The notes under the pieces were generated by a model. It was not told where the DNA came from and made no database searches. It was given only the letters and a program-made list of their open reading frames with translations. From NCBI GenBank assembly GCA_018714965.1, contig DVML01000009.1, positions 1-38,449 of the forward strand: a DNA stretch of 38,449 nt, in the 5' to 3' direction. The first letter of the stretch is position 1, and each line of letters starts with the position of its first letter. This DNA comes from Fimihabitans intestinipullorum. Its GTDB lineage: Bacteria > Bacillota_I > Bacilli_A > RF39 > UBA660. This document shows, in pieces, positions 25,060 to 32,810 of the stretch. Made by a program: the position numbers and the translations under genes.

Positions 25060-26421
25060 TTATTTTCCCAAACAAAATTGACTGAATAATTGGTCTATTA
25101 ATTCTTCTTCATATGATTCCCCAATAATTTCTCCTAATAAATTCCATATATTTTTAATATCAATTTCCACCATGTCGATCGGCATATGATTCTTAATTCC
25201 TTCTTCTACTTCTCTTAAAGAATCTAATGCCTGTTTTAAAATAGCAATACTTCTCGCATTTGTTAAATAAGTCATATCGCTGGTTTCAATTTTCTCTAAA
25301 CCAAATAATTCTTTGATCTTATTCTTTAATTCTTCGATTCCTTCATTCTTTAATGCACTCATATATATAATATGATCAACATCTATTTTACTTAAATCTA
25401 TTTTTTGTTGTAAATCTGTTTTATTTACAATGACAATATAGTTTTTATTCTGCTCTTTTAATTTATTTAAAAGTGTGAGATCTTCAGAATCTAAAGCTTC
25501 ATTTCCATTTAATACAAATAGTACTAAATCAGACTCTTCCATGAATGATAAGCTTTTTTCAACACCTATTTTTTCGACGATATCATCTGTTTTTCTAATA
25601 CCCGCTGTATCGATCATGTGGAGCAATACTCCGTCGATATTGATTGTTCCTTCGACAATGTCCCGTGTCGTTCCAGCAATATCAGTAACAATTGCCTTGT
25701 CTTCTTCTAAAAGTTGATTTAAAATACTACTCTTTCCGACGTTTGGTCTACCAATAATAGAAGTTTTGATTCCTTCTTTTACGATTTTTCCATTCTCACT
25801 ATTTCTTAAAATACGATGCATTTCTTCTTTTACCTTAGCCATCGATGGTAATATTTTTTCCGTTGTTAATTGTTCGATATCTTCATATTCTGGATAATCG
25901 ATATTCACTTCTATATTAGCGATAATTTCTACTAAACTCTGTCTTAAATTATGAATCATAGTAGAAACTTTTCCACTTACTTGATTGATTGCTAAATCAC
26001 GAGATTGATCCGTTTTAGCAGAGATTAAATCCATTACTCCTTCTGCTTCTGTTAAATCAATTCTTCCATTTAAAAAAGCTCTTTTCGTAAATTCTCCAGG
26101 TTCGGCAAGACGACAACCATGTAAAAGAAGTAATTCTAATACCTTATTTGTCGTTGCAATTCCACCATGACAATTAATTTCAACTATATTTTCTGTTGTA
26201 AATGTACGTGGAGATAACATCACTGTTACTAATACTTCATCTACAATTTTGTCCTTTTCTATTATATGTCCATAATGAATTGTATGTGTAGGCACTTTTC
26301 TTAGATCTTTTCCATCCCATATTTGATCTACTATATCTAATGCATCTGACCCGCTTACTCGCACAATAGAAATCGCTCCTACTCCAAGTGCTGTCGAAAT
26401 TGCTGCGATTGTATCTTCCAT
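25060..26421 (-). CDS. mnmE: tRNA uridine-5-carboxymethylaminomethyl(34) synthesis GTPase MnmE
   Basis: 453 residues. An N-terminal folate-binding domain (about 1-118), helical domain, inserted G domain with GRPNVGKS (224-231), the TRDIVEG switch, DTAG, and NKTD, then a C-terminal CLGK, the family's conserved Cys tail. It works with MnmG to add the cmnm5 group to U34. It follows the HD-domain gene by four bases. The MnmE partner MnmG is in a separate unit 1 kb away. Confidence 0.97.
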   Translation of the reverse strand: MEDTIAAISTALGVGAISIVRVSGSDALDIVDQIWDGKDLRKVPTHTIHYGHIIEKDKIVDEVLVTVMLSPRTFTTENIVEINCHGGIATTNKVLELLLLHGCRLAEPGEFTKRAFLNGRIDLTEAEGVMDLISAKTDQSRDLAINQVSGKVSTMIHNLRQSLVEIIANIEVNIDYPEYEDIEQLTTEKILPSMAKVKEEMHRILRNSENGKIVKEGIKTSIIGRPNVGKSSILNQLLEEDKAIVTDIAGTTRDIVEGTINIDGVLLHMIDTAGIRKTDDIVEKIGVEKSLSFMEESDLVLFVLNGNEALDSEDLTLLNKLKEQNKNYIVIVNKTDLQQKIDLSKIDVDHIIYMSALKNEGIEELKNKIKELFGLEKIETSDMTYLTNARSIAILKQALDSLREVEEGIKNHMPIDMVEIDIKNIWNLLGEIIGESYEEELIDQLFSQFCLGK

Positions 26422-26425
26422 CTTA

Positions 26426-26923
26426 TCACCTCTTTTTCTTTTTTATTCCTAAATACATAGGCCAATCACTTGGCTTTTTTAATACTTCTAATGAATCATA
26501 TTTATCCATAAGTGTTACAATCCAACTTTCTGCATATCTTGGAGGCGTAATTGTAACAGGAAACATATGTCTTACAATCATATTCTTAATTTTAGGATTC
26601 ATATATTCTGGGAAATATTTAGAAGCATTTTCATATGCTTCTTTCCCATGCGTAAAAGCGTGTTGTTCAAAAAATTTTTTCTTTTCTGTACACTCCTGCC
26701 ATGGATTTGTATAAAAATCATGTAATAACGCTCCGATTGCTATACTTTTATAATCTAAATGTAATCTCTTAGCCATACTATAAGAACGTTTTGCGACTCT
26801 TAAACTGTGTTCATACACAGAAGTATCTACATGATGCATGTAACTTTTCCTTTTTTGAAACTCAGGATGTTCTAAAATAAATTTCACATATTCATAAAAT
26901 TCACGTTCATCTTCTTTTCTCAT
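26426..26923 (-). CDS. HD-domain phosphohydrolase
   Basis: 165 residues. The HD signature is visible: H39 (YEHSLRVA), H68-D69 (LLHDFY) and a later H in IVRHMFPV, followed by D in LMDKYDS. These ligands would bind one or two metal ions. Many small HD proteins of this type in Bacillota act on nucleotides or remain unassigned. It has a strong promoter (TTGACT-17-TACAAT) and heads the mnmE-ZIP operon. Confidence 0.85.
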   Translation of the reverse strand: MRKEDEREFYEYVKFILEHPEFQKRKSYMHHVDTSVYEHSLRVAKRSYSMAKRLHLDYKSIAIGALLHDFYTNPWQECTEKKKFFEQHAFTHGKEAYENASKYFPEYMNPKIKNMIVRHMFPVTITPPRYAESWIVTLMDKYDSLEVLKKPSDWPMYLGIKKKKR

Positions 26924-26946
26924 CTTATCATCCTTGTCTACGTGCT

Positions 26947-26975
26947 ATTGTAAATGATTTCAATACGATAGTCAA
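26947..26975 (-). promoter_or_regulatory. Promoter of the HD-mnmE-ZIP operon
   Basis: Minus strand TTGACT (26970-26975), 17 bases, TACAAT (26947-26952); each element is one base from consensus. Confidence 0.75.
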
Positions 26976-26981
26976 GGCAAC

Positions 26982-27009
26982 AAAAAAACTATATATTATA
27001 TATAGTTTT
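26982..27009 (-). terminator. Terminator of the rpmH-rnpA-yidC-jag operon
   Basis: A perfect palindrome (26985-27009), AAAACTATATAT...ATATATAGTTTT, followed on the minus strand by a T-run. It overlaps the jag stop. Confidence 0.75.
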
Positions 27010-27622
27010 AATCTTCATGATATGCAATGGTAACAAATCTATCTACACCCTCACCTGTCGAAAAAGATGTCAGATGATCATATTTACTTACTACATTATG
27101 CACTAATCGACGTTGATAAGAATTCATAGGATCTAATTTCACATCGACATGACTAGCCAATACTTCTTTTGCAATTTTTTTAATTTCATATTCGAAATTT
27201 TTATTTTTATGTGCTTTGTAATGTGAAGCGTCTAAATCTACTTTAATTGGGAAACCAGTTTGTTTTTGCAATGCTTGTCTCATAATTATTTGCAATGCGT
27301 TCAAAGTTCTACCATCTTTTCCAATTAATATCGCATTATGATTGCTTACTAATGTAACATGAAAAATATCCTCTTGTTCTCTTACTTCACAATTTATTTC
27401 TATTTTCATCTGATTCGCAATTGTAGACATAAAACTTTTGATAAATTCTTTGATTTCATCCTTAGAAATAACTTCTATTTTATATTTTTTTGCTTTAAAT
27501 AGCGATCCTTCTTTTGTCTCTTCCCTCATATATAATTGATCTTTTGTTACCATTAAAGTTCCAAGACATCTTTCCATTACTTCCTCTTCGTTTTTTCCTT
27601 CAAACACATGTGTCTCTAGCAT
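27008..27622 (-). CDS. khpB: KhpB/Jag RNA-binding protein (Jag_N-KH-R3H)
   Basis: 204 residues. The N-terminal Jag_N domain (about 1-50) is followed by a type II KH domain with AILIGKDGRTLNALQ (about 95-110) and a C-terminal R3H domain (RRLVHNVVSKYDHLTSFSTGEG, about 166-187). KhpB binds RNA with KhpA and influences cell elongation and division in streptococci. Its start overlaps the end of yidC by seven bases, with AGGAGG upstream. Jag downstream of yidC is the standard Bacillota order. Confidence 0.95.
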   Translation of the reverse strand: MLETHVFEGKNEEEVMERCLGTLMVTKDQLYMREETKEGSLFKAKKYKIEVISKDEIKEFIKSFMSTIANQMKIEINCEVREQEDIFHVTLVSNHNAILIGKDGRTLNALQIIMRQALQKQTGFPIKVDLDASHYKAHKNKNFEYEIKKIAKEVLASHVDVKLDPMNSYQRRLVHNVVSKYDHLTSFSTGEGVDRFVTIAYHED

Positions 27623-28560
27623 TTTTGTTTCCTCCTCTTTACAACTAAATTTTGAATAATTGTAAACGTATTATTTACGATCCAATATAATGCAATTCCA
27701 GTAGATAAAGATAATGATGCGATTCCGATAAAAATAACCATCATATTACTCATCATTTTCATTTGATTAGCTTGCTCTCCACTCATTGCTGCTCCACTAT
27801 TCAGTCTCATTGAGAAATAGCTTGCTGCAATTACGAGAACAACTGTAATAATATAAATATATTGTCCATGTCCTAAAGCAGATAATGGATTTGTACCTAA
27901 ATGGAACCCAAATAATACTTCTTCAAAAATTACAGGTAGACGATTCATTGCTTCGTAAAAAGCAAAGAATAATGGAATTTGAATTAAACTAAACAAACAA
28001 CCAGACATTGGATTAATATTGTATTTTTTATAAATTCCCAACATTTCTTGATTCTTACGCATCAAACTTTCTTGATCTTGTTTATTTCTATATTTTTTCT
28101 CTAATCGATCTAATTCTGGACGCGCTAATTTTAAATTTTCTGATTGCATTGCTGTTTTCTTAGTAAACGAAATCGTTATTAAACGAATTAAAAGTGTTGT
28201 CGCAATAATTGCAATTCCATAGTTTCCAAACAATTCTCCTAATTTAATAATAACCCATGCAAGAGGTTTTACAAATATTGTTGTCCATATTCCTTCGTAT
28301 CCTCCTGAAGTCACATTAAATTCCGAACATTTTGGTAATTCTTTTAAATCTTTCTTATATTTTTCATATAGTTTCAAAGTTTCTTTGGAAGATTTCGTAT
28401 CCCCTTCTTCCGGTTGACATAATATATTAGATGTTAAATTTTGTCCTGTATACGGATTCTGAACATTTTTATTCTTATCTGTTTTTAAATATGTCGTACA
28501 CCCTGTTAAAGTACATACTAATAGTAACATCACAATTAACTTCTTATGATTTGCTTTCAT
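27616..28560 (-). CDS. yidC: Membrane protein insertase YidC (lipoprotein)
   Basis: 314 residues. A signal peptide with lipobox LTGC at about 18-21 makes it a lipoprotein, as in Bacillus SpoIIIJ/YqjG. Five membrane helices follow, with the conserved region LARPELDRLEKKYRNKQ and the MSGCLFSLIQIPLFFAFY segment. It inserts membrane proteins independently of or together with SecYEG. It overlaps rnpA by four bases. Confidence 0.96.
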   Translation of the reverse strand: MKANHKKLIVMLLLVCTLTGCTTYLKTDKNKNVQNPYTGQNLTSNILCQPEEGDTKSSKETLKLYEKYKKDLKELPKCSEFNVTSGGYEGIWTTIFVKPLAWVIIKLGELFGNYGIAIIATTLLIRLITISFTKKTAMQSENLKLARPELDRLEKKYRNKQDQESLMRKNQEMLGIYKKYNINPMSGCLFSLIQIPLFFAFYEAMNRLPVIFEEVLFGFHLGTNPLSALGHGQYIYIITVVLVIAASYFSMRLNSGAAMSGEQANQMKMMSNMMVIFIGIASLSLSTGIALYWIVNNTFTIIQNLVVKRRKQKC

Positions 28561-28898
28561 TGATTGATTCCTTTCGTAATATCTAGCTTTTCTATTAATC
28601 GATTTAAATCTTCTCTCATCTCTTGGAAAGACTGATTTAAAATTCCTTTCCTAACTATTATAATACATTTAAAATTATTTTGATAGTCATTTTCATCGAG
28701 AATACTTTTTAATTGCCGTTTCACCCTATTTCGAACAACTGCATTCCCTACTTTTTTTCCTACAGAGAAACCGAATTGATATACTGGACTTGTCCCTTTT
28801 TCAATATATGCAATAAAGTTCTTATACTTTACTGGCTTCATATTCTGTATCAATCGATTAAATTCTCTATTTTCTTTTACAATATGTATTTTCTTCAT
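28557..28898 (-). CDS. rnpA: Ribonuclease P protein component
   Basis: 113 residues. The RNR motif region GNAVVRNRVKRQLK (about 51-64) is clear, preceded by FGFSVGKK. It binds RNase P RNA and assists 5' maturation of tRNA. GAGGTGAGC is upstream of the ATG. A hairpin terminator sits between it and rpmH. Confidence 0.96.
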   Translation of the reverse strand: MKKIHIVKENREFNRLIQNMKPVKYKNFIAYIEKGTSPVYQFGFSVGKKVGNAVVRNRVKRQLKSILDENDYQNNFKCIIIVRKGILNQSFQEMREDLNRLIEKLDITKGINQ

Positions 28899-28919
28899 AT
28901 GCTCACCTCTATACTAATA

Positions 28920-28948
28920 GTAAAAACACCACTGACTTTCAGTGGTGT
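28920..28948 (-). terminator. Attenuating terminator between rpmH and rnpA
   Basis: Minus strand ACACCACTGA-(3)-TCAGTGGTGT, a perfect 10-bp stem, followed by TTTTTA. It should stop most rpmH transcripts and lower rnpA expression relative to L34. Confidence 0.85.
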
Positions 28949-28953
28949 CCTTT

Positions 28954-29076
28954 TTAATGAGATAATACTTTACGACCTTTTTTTCTTCTATTTCTAATAA
29001 TATTAGTTTTCATACGTGCAAAGAAACCGTGTTTTTTACTTTTCTTTCTGTTATTTGGTTGATATGTTCTTTTCAT
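28954..29076 (-). CDS. rpmH: 50S ribosomal protein bL34
   Basis: 40 residues, beginning MKRTYQPNNRKKSKKHGFF and ending RRKKGRKVLSH. This is below most gene-caller length limits but unmistakable. Family length is 44-47, and the protein is slightly short at the C-terminus (ends VLSH). A strong GGAGGTG is upstream of the ATG. It is the first gene of the operon and is transcribed away from oriC. Confidence 0.97.
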   Translation of the reverse strand: MKRTYQPNNRKKSKKHGFFARMKTNIIRNRRKKGRKVLSH

Positions 29077-29117
29077 TTTAAACACCTCCGAACTAAAATA
29101 AATGCGTCGCTCTAATG

Positions 29118-29146
29118 ATTATATATGACAAATTCACAATTGTCAA
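29118..29146 (-). promoter_or_regulatory. rpmH promoter
   Basis: Minus strand TTGACA (29141-29146), 17 bases, TATAAT (29118-29123): a perfect sigma-A promoter. It lies at the edge of the origin, 41 bp from the first DnaA box. Confidence 0.9.
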
Positions 29147-29149
29147 TCA

Positions 29150-29420
29150 TTTTTTTTATTTTTTCAAAAATCGACATTACACAACATTTTCCACAAATTT
29201 TTTTTAACATTTCCCAAGCTTTTCTCTTTTTTTCCACTATGTTGTGGAAAAAAAGATCACAGTGTGATTATTTTTTTATTTTTTTTACACACTTGTGTGG
29301 AAAAATAACGAAAACATTTTATTTTCCAAAGAAAATTCGGAATTTTTTTGTGGAAAAACTTGTGGTTTGTTTTTTTTCCACAATTTTACATCAATTTGAC
29401 TAGTATTTCCCAATTTTTTC
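29150..29420. other. oriC, upstream DnaA-box cluster (incA/B type)
   Basis: Five perfect TTTTCCACA boxes: 29187-29195 (+), 29243-29251 (-), 29296-29304 (-), 29349-29357 (-), 29374-29382 (+). The three minus boxes are exactly 53 bp apart. A degenerate box (TGTGGTTTG) is at 29361-29369, and an inverted TTTTCCACT at 29230-29238 forms a hairpin with the box at 29243. The remainder is A/T tracts, suited to unwinding or bending. All boxes have T at position 3 instead of the canonical A (TTATCCACA). Position between rpmH and dnaA matches bipartite origins of Bacilli. Confidence 0.9.
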
Positions 29421-29429
29421 GCTTATAAT
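29404..29429 (+). promoter_or_regulatory. dnaA promoter region
   Basis: A perfect TATAAT at 29424-29429; the -35 is poor at 17 bp (TAGTAT), and a TTGACT (29396-29401) lies too far (22 bp). A TATTTCCC element (29404-29411), as at the noc promoter, lies just upstream. The nearest DnaA box ends at 29382, so autoregulation by DnaA is plausible. Confidence 0.6.
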
Positions 29430-29463
29430 GGTATTGTTAACAAGGAAAGTGGGGTGTCTATCA

Positions 29464-30816
29464 ATGGATTGTAAATCAATTTGGAAAAATTTTTTAAATA
29501 AGGTTCAAGAAAATATTTCCCCAATGCTTTATGAAACGTGGTTCATGGAAACTGAACTTGTCGATTTAAAAGACAATCACGCACGCGTTCTTGTTCCCAT
29601 GCATGTGCATAAAAAACATTTGAAAGAAAATTATAATGACTTAATTGAAGAGATATTTACTGAACTAACAGGAACGAATTTTCATTTCGATTATTATACA
29701 AAGGAAGAATTGGAAAACGATACAACCATTGATACGAATGAAGTAGGGGTGCCATCCATTGTTCAATATGAAACAAATTTAAACCCAAATTACACTTTTG
29801 AGAACTTTATTGTAGGAGAGAGTAATAAATTTGCAAAAGCTACTTCCTTAGCCGTTGCTGAAAAACCTGGGCTAATGTATAACCCATTATTTATATATGG
29901 AAATAGTGGGCTAGGGAAAACACATTTAATGCATGCAATTGGAAACTATATTACCAAAACCTCTAATAAGCGAGTTTTGTATGTCACAAGCGAAAAATTT
30001 GTTTCTGATTTCATTGGAATTAGCAGAAAAAATAGTGAGGGAAATAATTTTGATAATGTTGAAATTTTTAAGAAAAAATATCGTGATATCGATGTATTGA
30101 TGATAGATGATATTCAATATCTTGGAAGTGCCAATCAAACACAACAAGAGTTTTTCAACACTTTTAACGATTTATATGGAAATAATAAACAAATTATTAT
30201 ATCTTCCGATCGATCTCCAGACGATCTCAAACTGCTAGAAGATAGATTACGAACAAGATTTAATTGGGGACTTACAATCGATATTCTACCACCTGATTTT
30301 AAATTGAGAATGGACATCATAGATAAAAAAATCGAAGGAAATAATATGTATAATACACTTCCAAAAGAAGTAAAAGAATATATTGCTAGTAATTGTACTA
30401 ACGATATCCGAAAATTGGAAGGAGCAATTACACGTGTATTCGCATATGCCACGATGATGAGTGGTTGTGAAATTACTTTAGACTTAGCAATCGAAGCATT
30501 AAAAGACTATTTTGTTAAAAGTATTATATCGAAAAATAAAATTGATCAGGTTATGCAATTAGTGGCAAATACTTACAATATTGGAGTAGAGGACTTAAAA
30601 AGTAAAAAGAGATCTGCCAATATATCCGTACCAAGACAAATTGCAATGTATATCTGCAGAACTGTATTAGAAGAATCTTTTCCAAAGATAGGAATCGAAT
30701 TTGGTGGAAAAGATCATACAACAGTAATGCACTCTGTGGATAAAATAAAAAAAGAGATAGAAAGTAATCCTATATTAGAGATGGAAATTCAGAAAATTAT
30801 ACAACAAATTAAATAA
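29464..30816 (+). CDS. dnaA: Chromosomal replication initiator protein DnaA
   Basis: 450 residues. Domain I (about 1-80), short domain II (about 80-105), AAA+ domain III with Walker A GNSGLGKT (146-153) and Walker B DD at 215-216, and domain IV with the DnaA signature (GGKDHTTVMHS near the C-terminus) that reads the boxes. The ATG at 29464 has a purine-rich AAGTGGGG upstream; an ATG at 29428 lies in the promoter -10 and is rejected. The coding sequence contains one canonical box, TGTGGATAA, at 30735-30743, coinciding with the conserved SVDK codons. Confidence 0.98.
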   Translation: MDCKSIWKNFLNKVQENISPMLYETWFMETELVDLKDNHARVLVPMHVHKKHLKENYNDLIEEIFTELTGTNFHFDYYTKEELENDTTIDTNEVGVPSIVQYETNLNPNYTFENFIVGESNKFAKATSLAVAEKPGLMYNPLFIYGNSGLGKTHLMHAIGNYITKTSNKRVLYVTSEKFVSDFIGISRKNSEGNNFDNVEIFKKKYRDIDVLMIDDIQYLGSANQTQQEFFNTFNDLYGNNKQIIISSDRSPDDLKLLEDRLRTRFNWGLTIDILPPDFKLRMDIIDKKIEGNNMYNTLPKEVKEYIASNCTNDIRKLEGAITRVFAYATMMSGCEITLDLAIEALKDYFVKSIISKNKIDQVMQLVANTYNIGVEDLKSKKRSANISVPRQIAMYICRTVLEESFPKIGIEFGGKDHTTVMHSVDKIKKEIESNPILEMEIQKIIQQIK

Positions 30817-30963
30817 AAGTGGAAAACATAAATTTTTAAACTATTTTTTCCACAAAAAAAATTTTAGTTTTCTCTTATAAATAAATGGAATTCTCATTTT
30901 TTCCACACTTTCCACAGTAATAATATAAATAATATTTAAAAATGATAAAAAAGGAGATATGTT
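30817..30963. other. oriC, downstream cluster (dnaA-dnaN) with candidate unwinding element
   Basis: TTTTCCACA boxes at 30846-30854 and 30899-30907 (again 53 bp apart), directly followed by CTTTCCACA at 30908-30916, and AGTGGAAAA at 30818-30826. Immediately after the tandem pair comes GTAATAATATAAATAATAT (30917-30935), an all A/T stretch in three-base steps resembling the DnaA-trio unwinding motif of Bacillus. It ends at the dnaN ribosome binding site AAGGAG (30951-30956). Confidence 0.8.
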
Positions 30964-32085
30964 ATGAAATTTGAAATAAAGCAAAATATATTAATGGAAC
31001 ACTTAAATTATGTAATCAGAGGAATTTCTAATAAAAATTTAATTCCTATCTTAAACTGTATTAAATTTGAATTAACAGATAATGGTTTATATCTTATGAG
31101 TACAGATAATGAAGTAGCTATAAAAACATTTATTGATAAAAAAGATATAGAAAACATTGATTCTTGTGGAATCATCGTTGTATCTGGTAGATATATATAT
31201 GATATTATTAGAAAATTACCAAGTGAAATTATTACGATAGAAGAAGTTGTTGATTCTAAAATATCTATTTATACGACAAATTCATCTTTCCACTTAAATT
31301 GTAATAGAGCAGATGAATTCCCTGATTTAGAGCTAGAAGATCATAAAAATCCTATTTTAATAGATAAGAAAGTATTTAAAAATATTTATAATCAAACGTC
31401 ATTTGCAACTTCTACACAGGAATCTAGACCAATCTTAACTGGTATTAATTTCCACATTGATGGTACAAAATTAGAATGTACAGCAACTGATTCTTATAGA
31501 TTAGCTAAGAAAACGGTAGAAGTAGATAATACAATTAAAGAAATTATTGATATTGTAATTCCTACTAAAAATTTGAGTGAGTTAATGAAATTAATTACAG
31601 ATGATGAAGGAACTATGGAATTACACATATTTAATAATAAGGTTATTTTTAAGTTTAACAGCATCGTTATGATGTCACGTTTAATTAATGGAAACTATCC
31701 AGATACTTCTAAATTAATTCCAACAGAATTTTTACTTACAATGCGCGTAAATCTATCTGATTTTTATAGTTCTATCGATAGAGCATCATTATTAACAAAC
31801 GAAGCAGATAAAAATACAATCAAATTGGAAAGTAATGGAAATCAAATTATCGTATCTTCAAACATTCCAGAAATTGGAAATGTAGAGGAAACTTTAAATG
31901 TGACAAAAAATAATAATGAAGAAATTAAAATTGCATTTAGTTCTAAATATATGATGGATGCAATTCGCTCTTTAAATTGTAATGAAATTGAATTATTATT
32001 TAATGGAGATATTAAACCTATCATTATAAAGGACCCTGAAACAGATAATTTAATTCAATTAATTTTACCAATTAGAACTTATTAA
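30964..32085 (+). CDS. dnaN: DNA polymerase III sliding clamp (beta subunit)
   Basis: 373 residues, normal for beta clamps, with three repeated clamp domains (about 1-125, 128-245, 248-373). Conserved segments include ATDSYRLAKK (about 178-187) and a C-terminal LILPIRTY. It dimerises as a ring around DNA and tethers polymerase. An AAGGAG ribosome binding site lies seven bases before the ATG. A terminator follows directly. Confidence 0.98.
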   Translation: MKFEIKQNILMEHLNYVIRGISNKNLIPILNCIKFELTDNGLYLMSTDNEVAIKTFIDKKDIENIDSCGIIVVSGRYIYDIIRKLPSEIITIEEVVDSKISIYTTNSSFHLNCNRADEFPDLELEDHKNPILIDKKVFKNIYNQTSFATSTQESRPILTGINFHIDGTKLECTATDSYRLAKKTVEVDNTIKEIIDIVIPTKNLSELMKLITDDEGTMELHIFNNKVIFKFNSIVMMSRLINGNYPDTSKLIPTEFLLTMRVNLSDFYSSIDRASLLTNEADKNTIKLESNGNQIIVSSNIPEIGNVEETLNVTKNNNEEIKIAFSSKYMMDAIRSLNCNEIELLFNGDIKPIIIKDPETDNLIQLILPIRTY

Positions 32086-32119
32086 AAGTAAATATCCACA
32101 ATATATTTACTTTTTTTTT
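32084..32119 (+). terminator. Terminator of dnaA-dnaN
   Basis: AAAGTAAATAT and ATATTTACTTT stem followed by T8-9, overlapping the dnaN stop. The loop contains ATCCACA, a partial DnaA box. Confidence 0.75.
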
Positions 32120-32186
32120 GAAAAAAATGCAATATTCCAGAAAAATCGACAAAATTCGATACTCTCTACGTGTATAAGAGAAGGGA

Positions 32187-32206
32187 ATTCGGAAAAAGTG
32201 CCGAAT
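32187..32206 (+). promoter_or_regulatory. Leader hairpin upstream of comK
   Basis: ATTCGG-(8)-CCGAAT, a G+C-richer hairpin in an otherwise A/T-rich leader, 10 bases before the comK ribosome binding site. A weak -10 (TATAAG, 32173-32178) lies just upstream. Confidence 0.4.
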
Positions 32207-32229
32207 GATATTAGTAGGGAGGTGAAATG

Positions 32230-32691
32230 ATGGTAGATAATTATGAAATCAATCCAATGACATTAGCAATTTTACCAATTGCTAAAAATGTTTCTAAAGT
32301 GATAGAAATGGATCAGGTTTTAACTGTTTCTAAATCTACTACTGAAATTATTGATGATAGTTGTAAATATTTTGGTAGTTCTTATCAAGGTAGATTTGAA
32401 GGAACAAAGAAAATGATAGGGGTGAATTATAAATCACCAATTATTATAGAAGAGAGTAGAGAGATCATTTTCTTTCCAACGAGTTCCCCAAGATTTGATA
32501 ATTGTTCTTGGATCTCTTTAAATCATATTGAAGAGTATAATAAAGATAAAAAGAATCCAACAATTCAATTTTCAAATGGAGAAGTTTTACCTGTGGAAAT
32601 TTCATTTGGATCTCTAGAAAATCAAATCTTAAGATCTATTAAGCTATGTTCTATTCTTAGGAAGAGAAAACAAAGCGAAAAAATAAGCTAA
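32230..32691 (+). CDS. comK: ComK-family competence transcription factor
   Basis: 153 residues (Bacillus ComK has 192; the C-terminal tail is missing here). It matches ComK over its length: SYEVN-like opening YEINPMTLAILP, SCKYFGSSYQGRFEGTK (about 44-60), IFFPTSSPRFDNCSWIS (about 79-95) and FSNGEVLPVEISFGSLENQILRS (about 117-139). ComK binds AT-rich K-boxes and switches on DNA-uptake genes in Bacillus. Of two ATGs (32227 and 32230), the second has better spacing from GGGAGGTGA. It lies alone between dnaN and recF, where other Bacilli carry the S4-domain gene yaaA. It has its own terminators on both sides. Confidence 0.88.
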   Translation: MVDNYEINPMTLAILPIAKNVSKVIEMDQVLTVSKSTTEIIDDSCKYFGSSYQGRFEGTKKMIGVNYKSPIIIEESREIIFFPTSSPRFDNCSWISLNHIEEYNKDKKNPTIQFSNGEVLPVEISFGSLENQILRSIKLCSILRKRKQSEKIS

Positions 32692-32707
32692 AATGCTTAT
32701 TTTTTTT
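32680..32707 (+). terminator. Terminator of comK
   Basis: AAATAAGC-(6)-GCTTATTT stem followed by T-run, overlapping the comK stop. Confidence 0.8.
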
Positions 32708-32727
32708 AATTTTAAGGCATTTTATGG

Positions 32728-32733
32728 TATAAT
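32728..32733 (+). promoter_or_regulatory. -10 element for recF-gyrB-gyrA
   Basis: Perfect TATAAT, 78 bases upstream of the recF ATG. The -35 position (TTTAAT) is weak. Confidence 0.55.
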
Positions 32734-32810
32734 AGTATATGTATATAGGAGAGTACATATCCATACTAATTTTCTATTACAGCATCTTTAGAAGAGAAAA
32801 GAGGAGATTT

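Noticed and set aside
29396..29401. TTGACT as the dnaA -35 element
   Set aside because: The spacing to the TATAAT at 29424 is 22 bp, too long for a standard sigma-A promoter.
30735..30743. Canonical DnaA box TGTGGATAA inside dnaA
   Set aside because: It coincides with conserved codons of the DnaA signature region, so coding constraint explains it; it is kept only as a note.
32120..32226. K-box (AAAA-N5-TTTT) for ComK autoregulation upstream of comK
   Set aside because: The leader has A and T runs but no pair with the required five-base spacing that I could identify.
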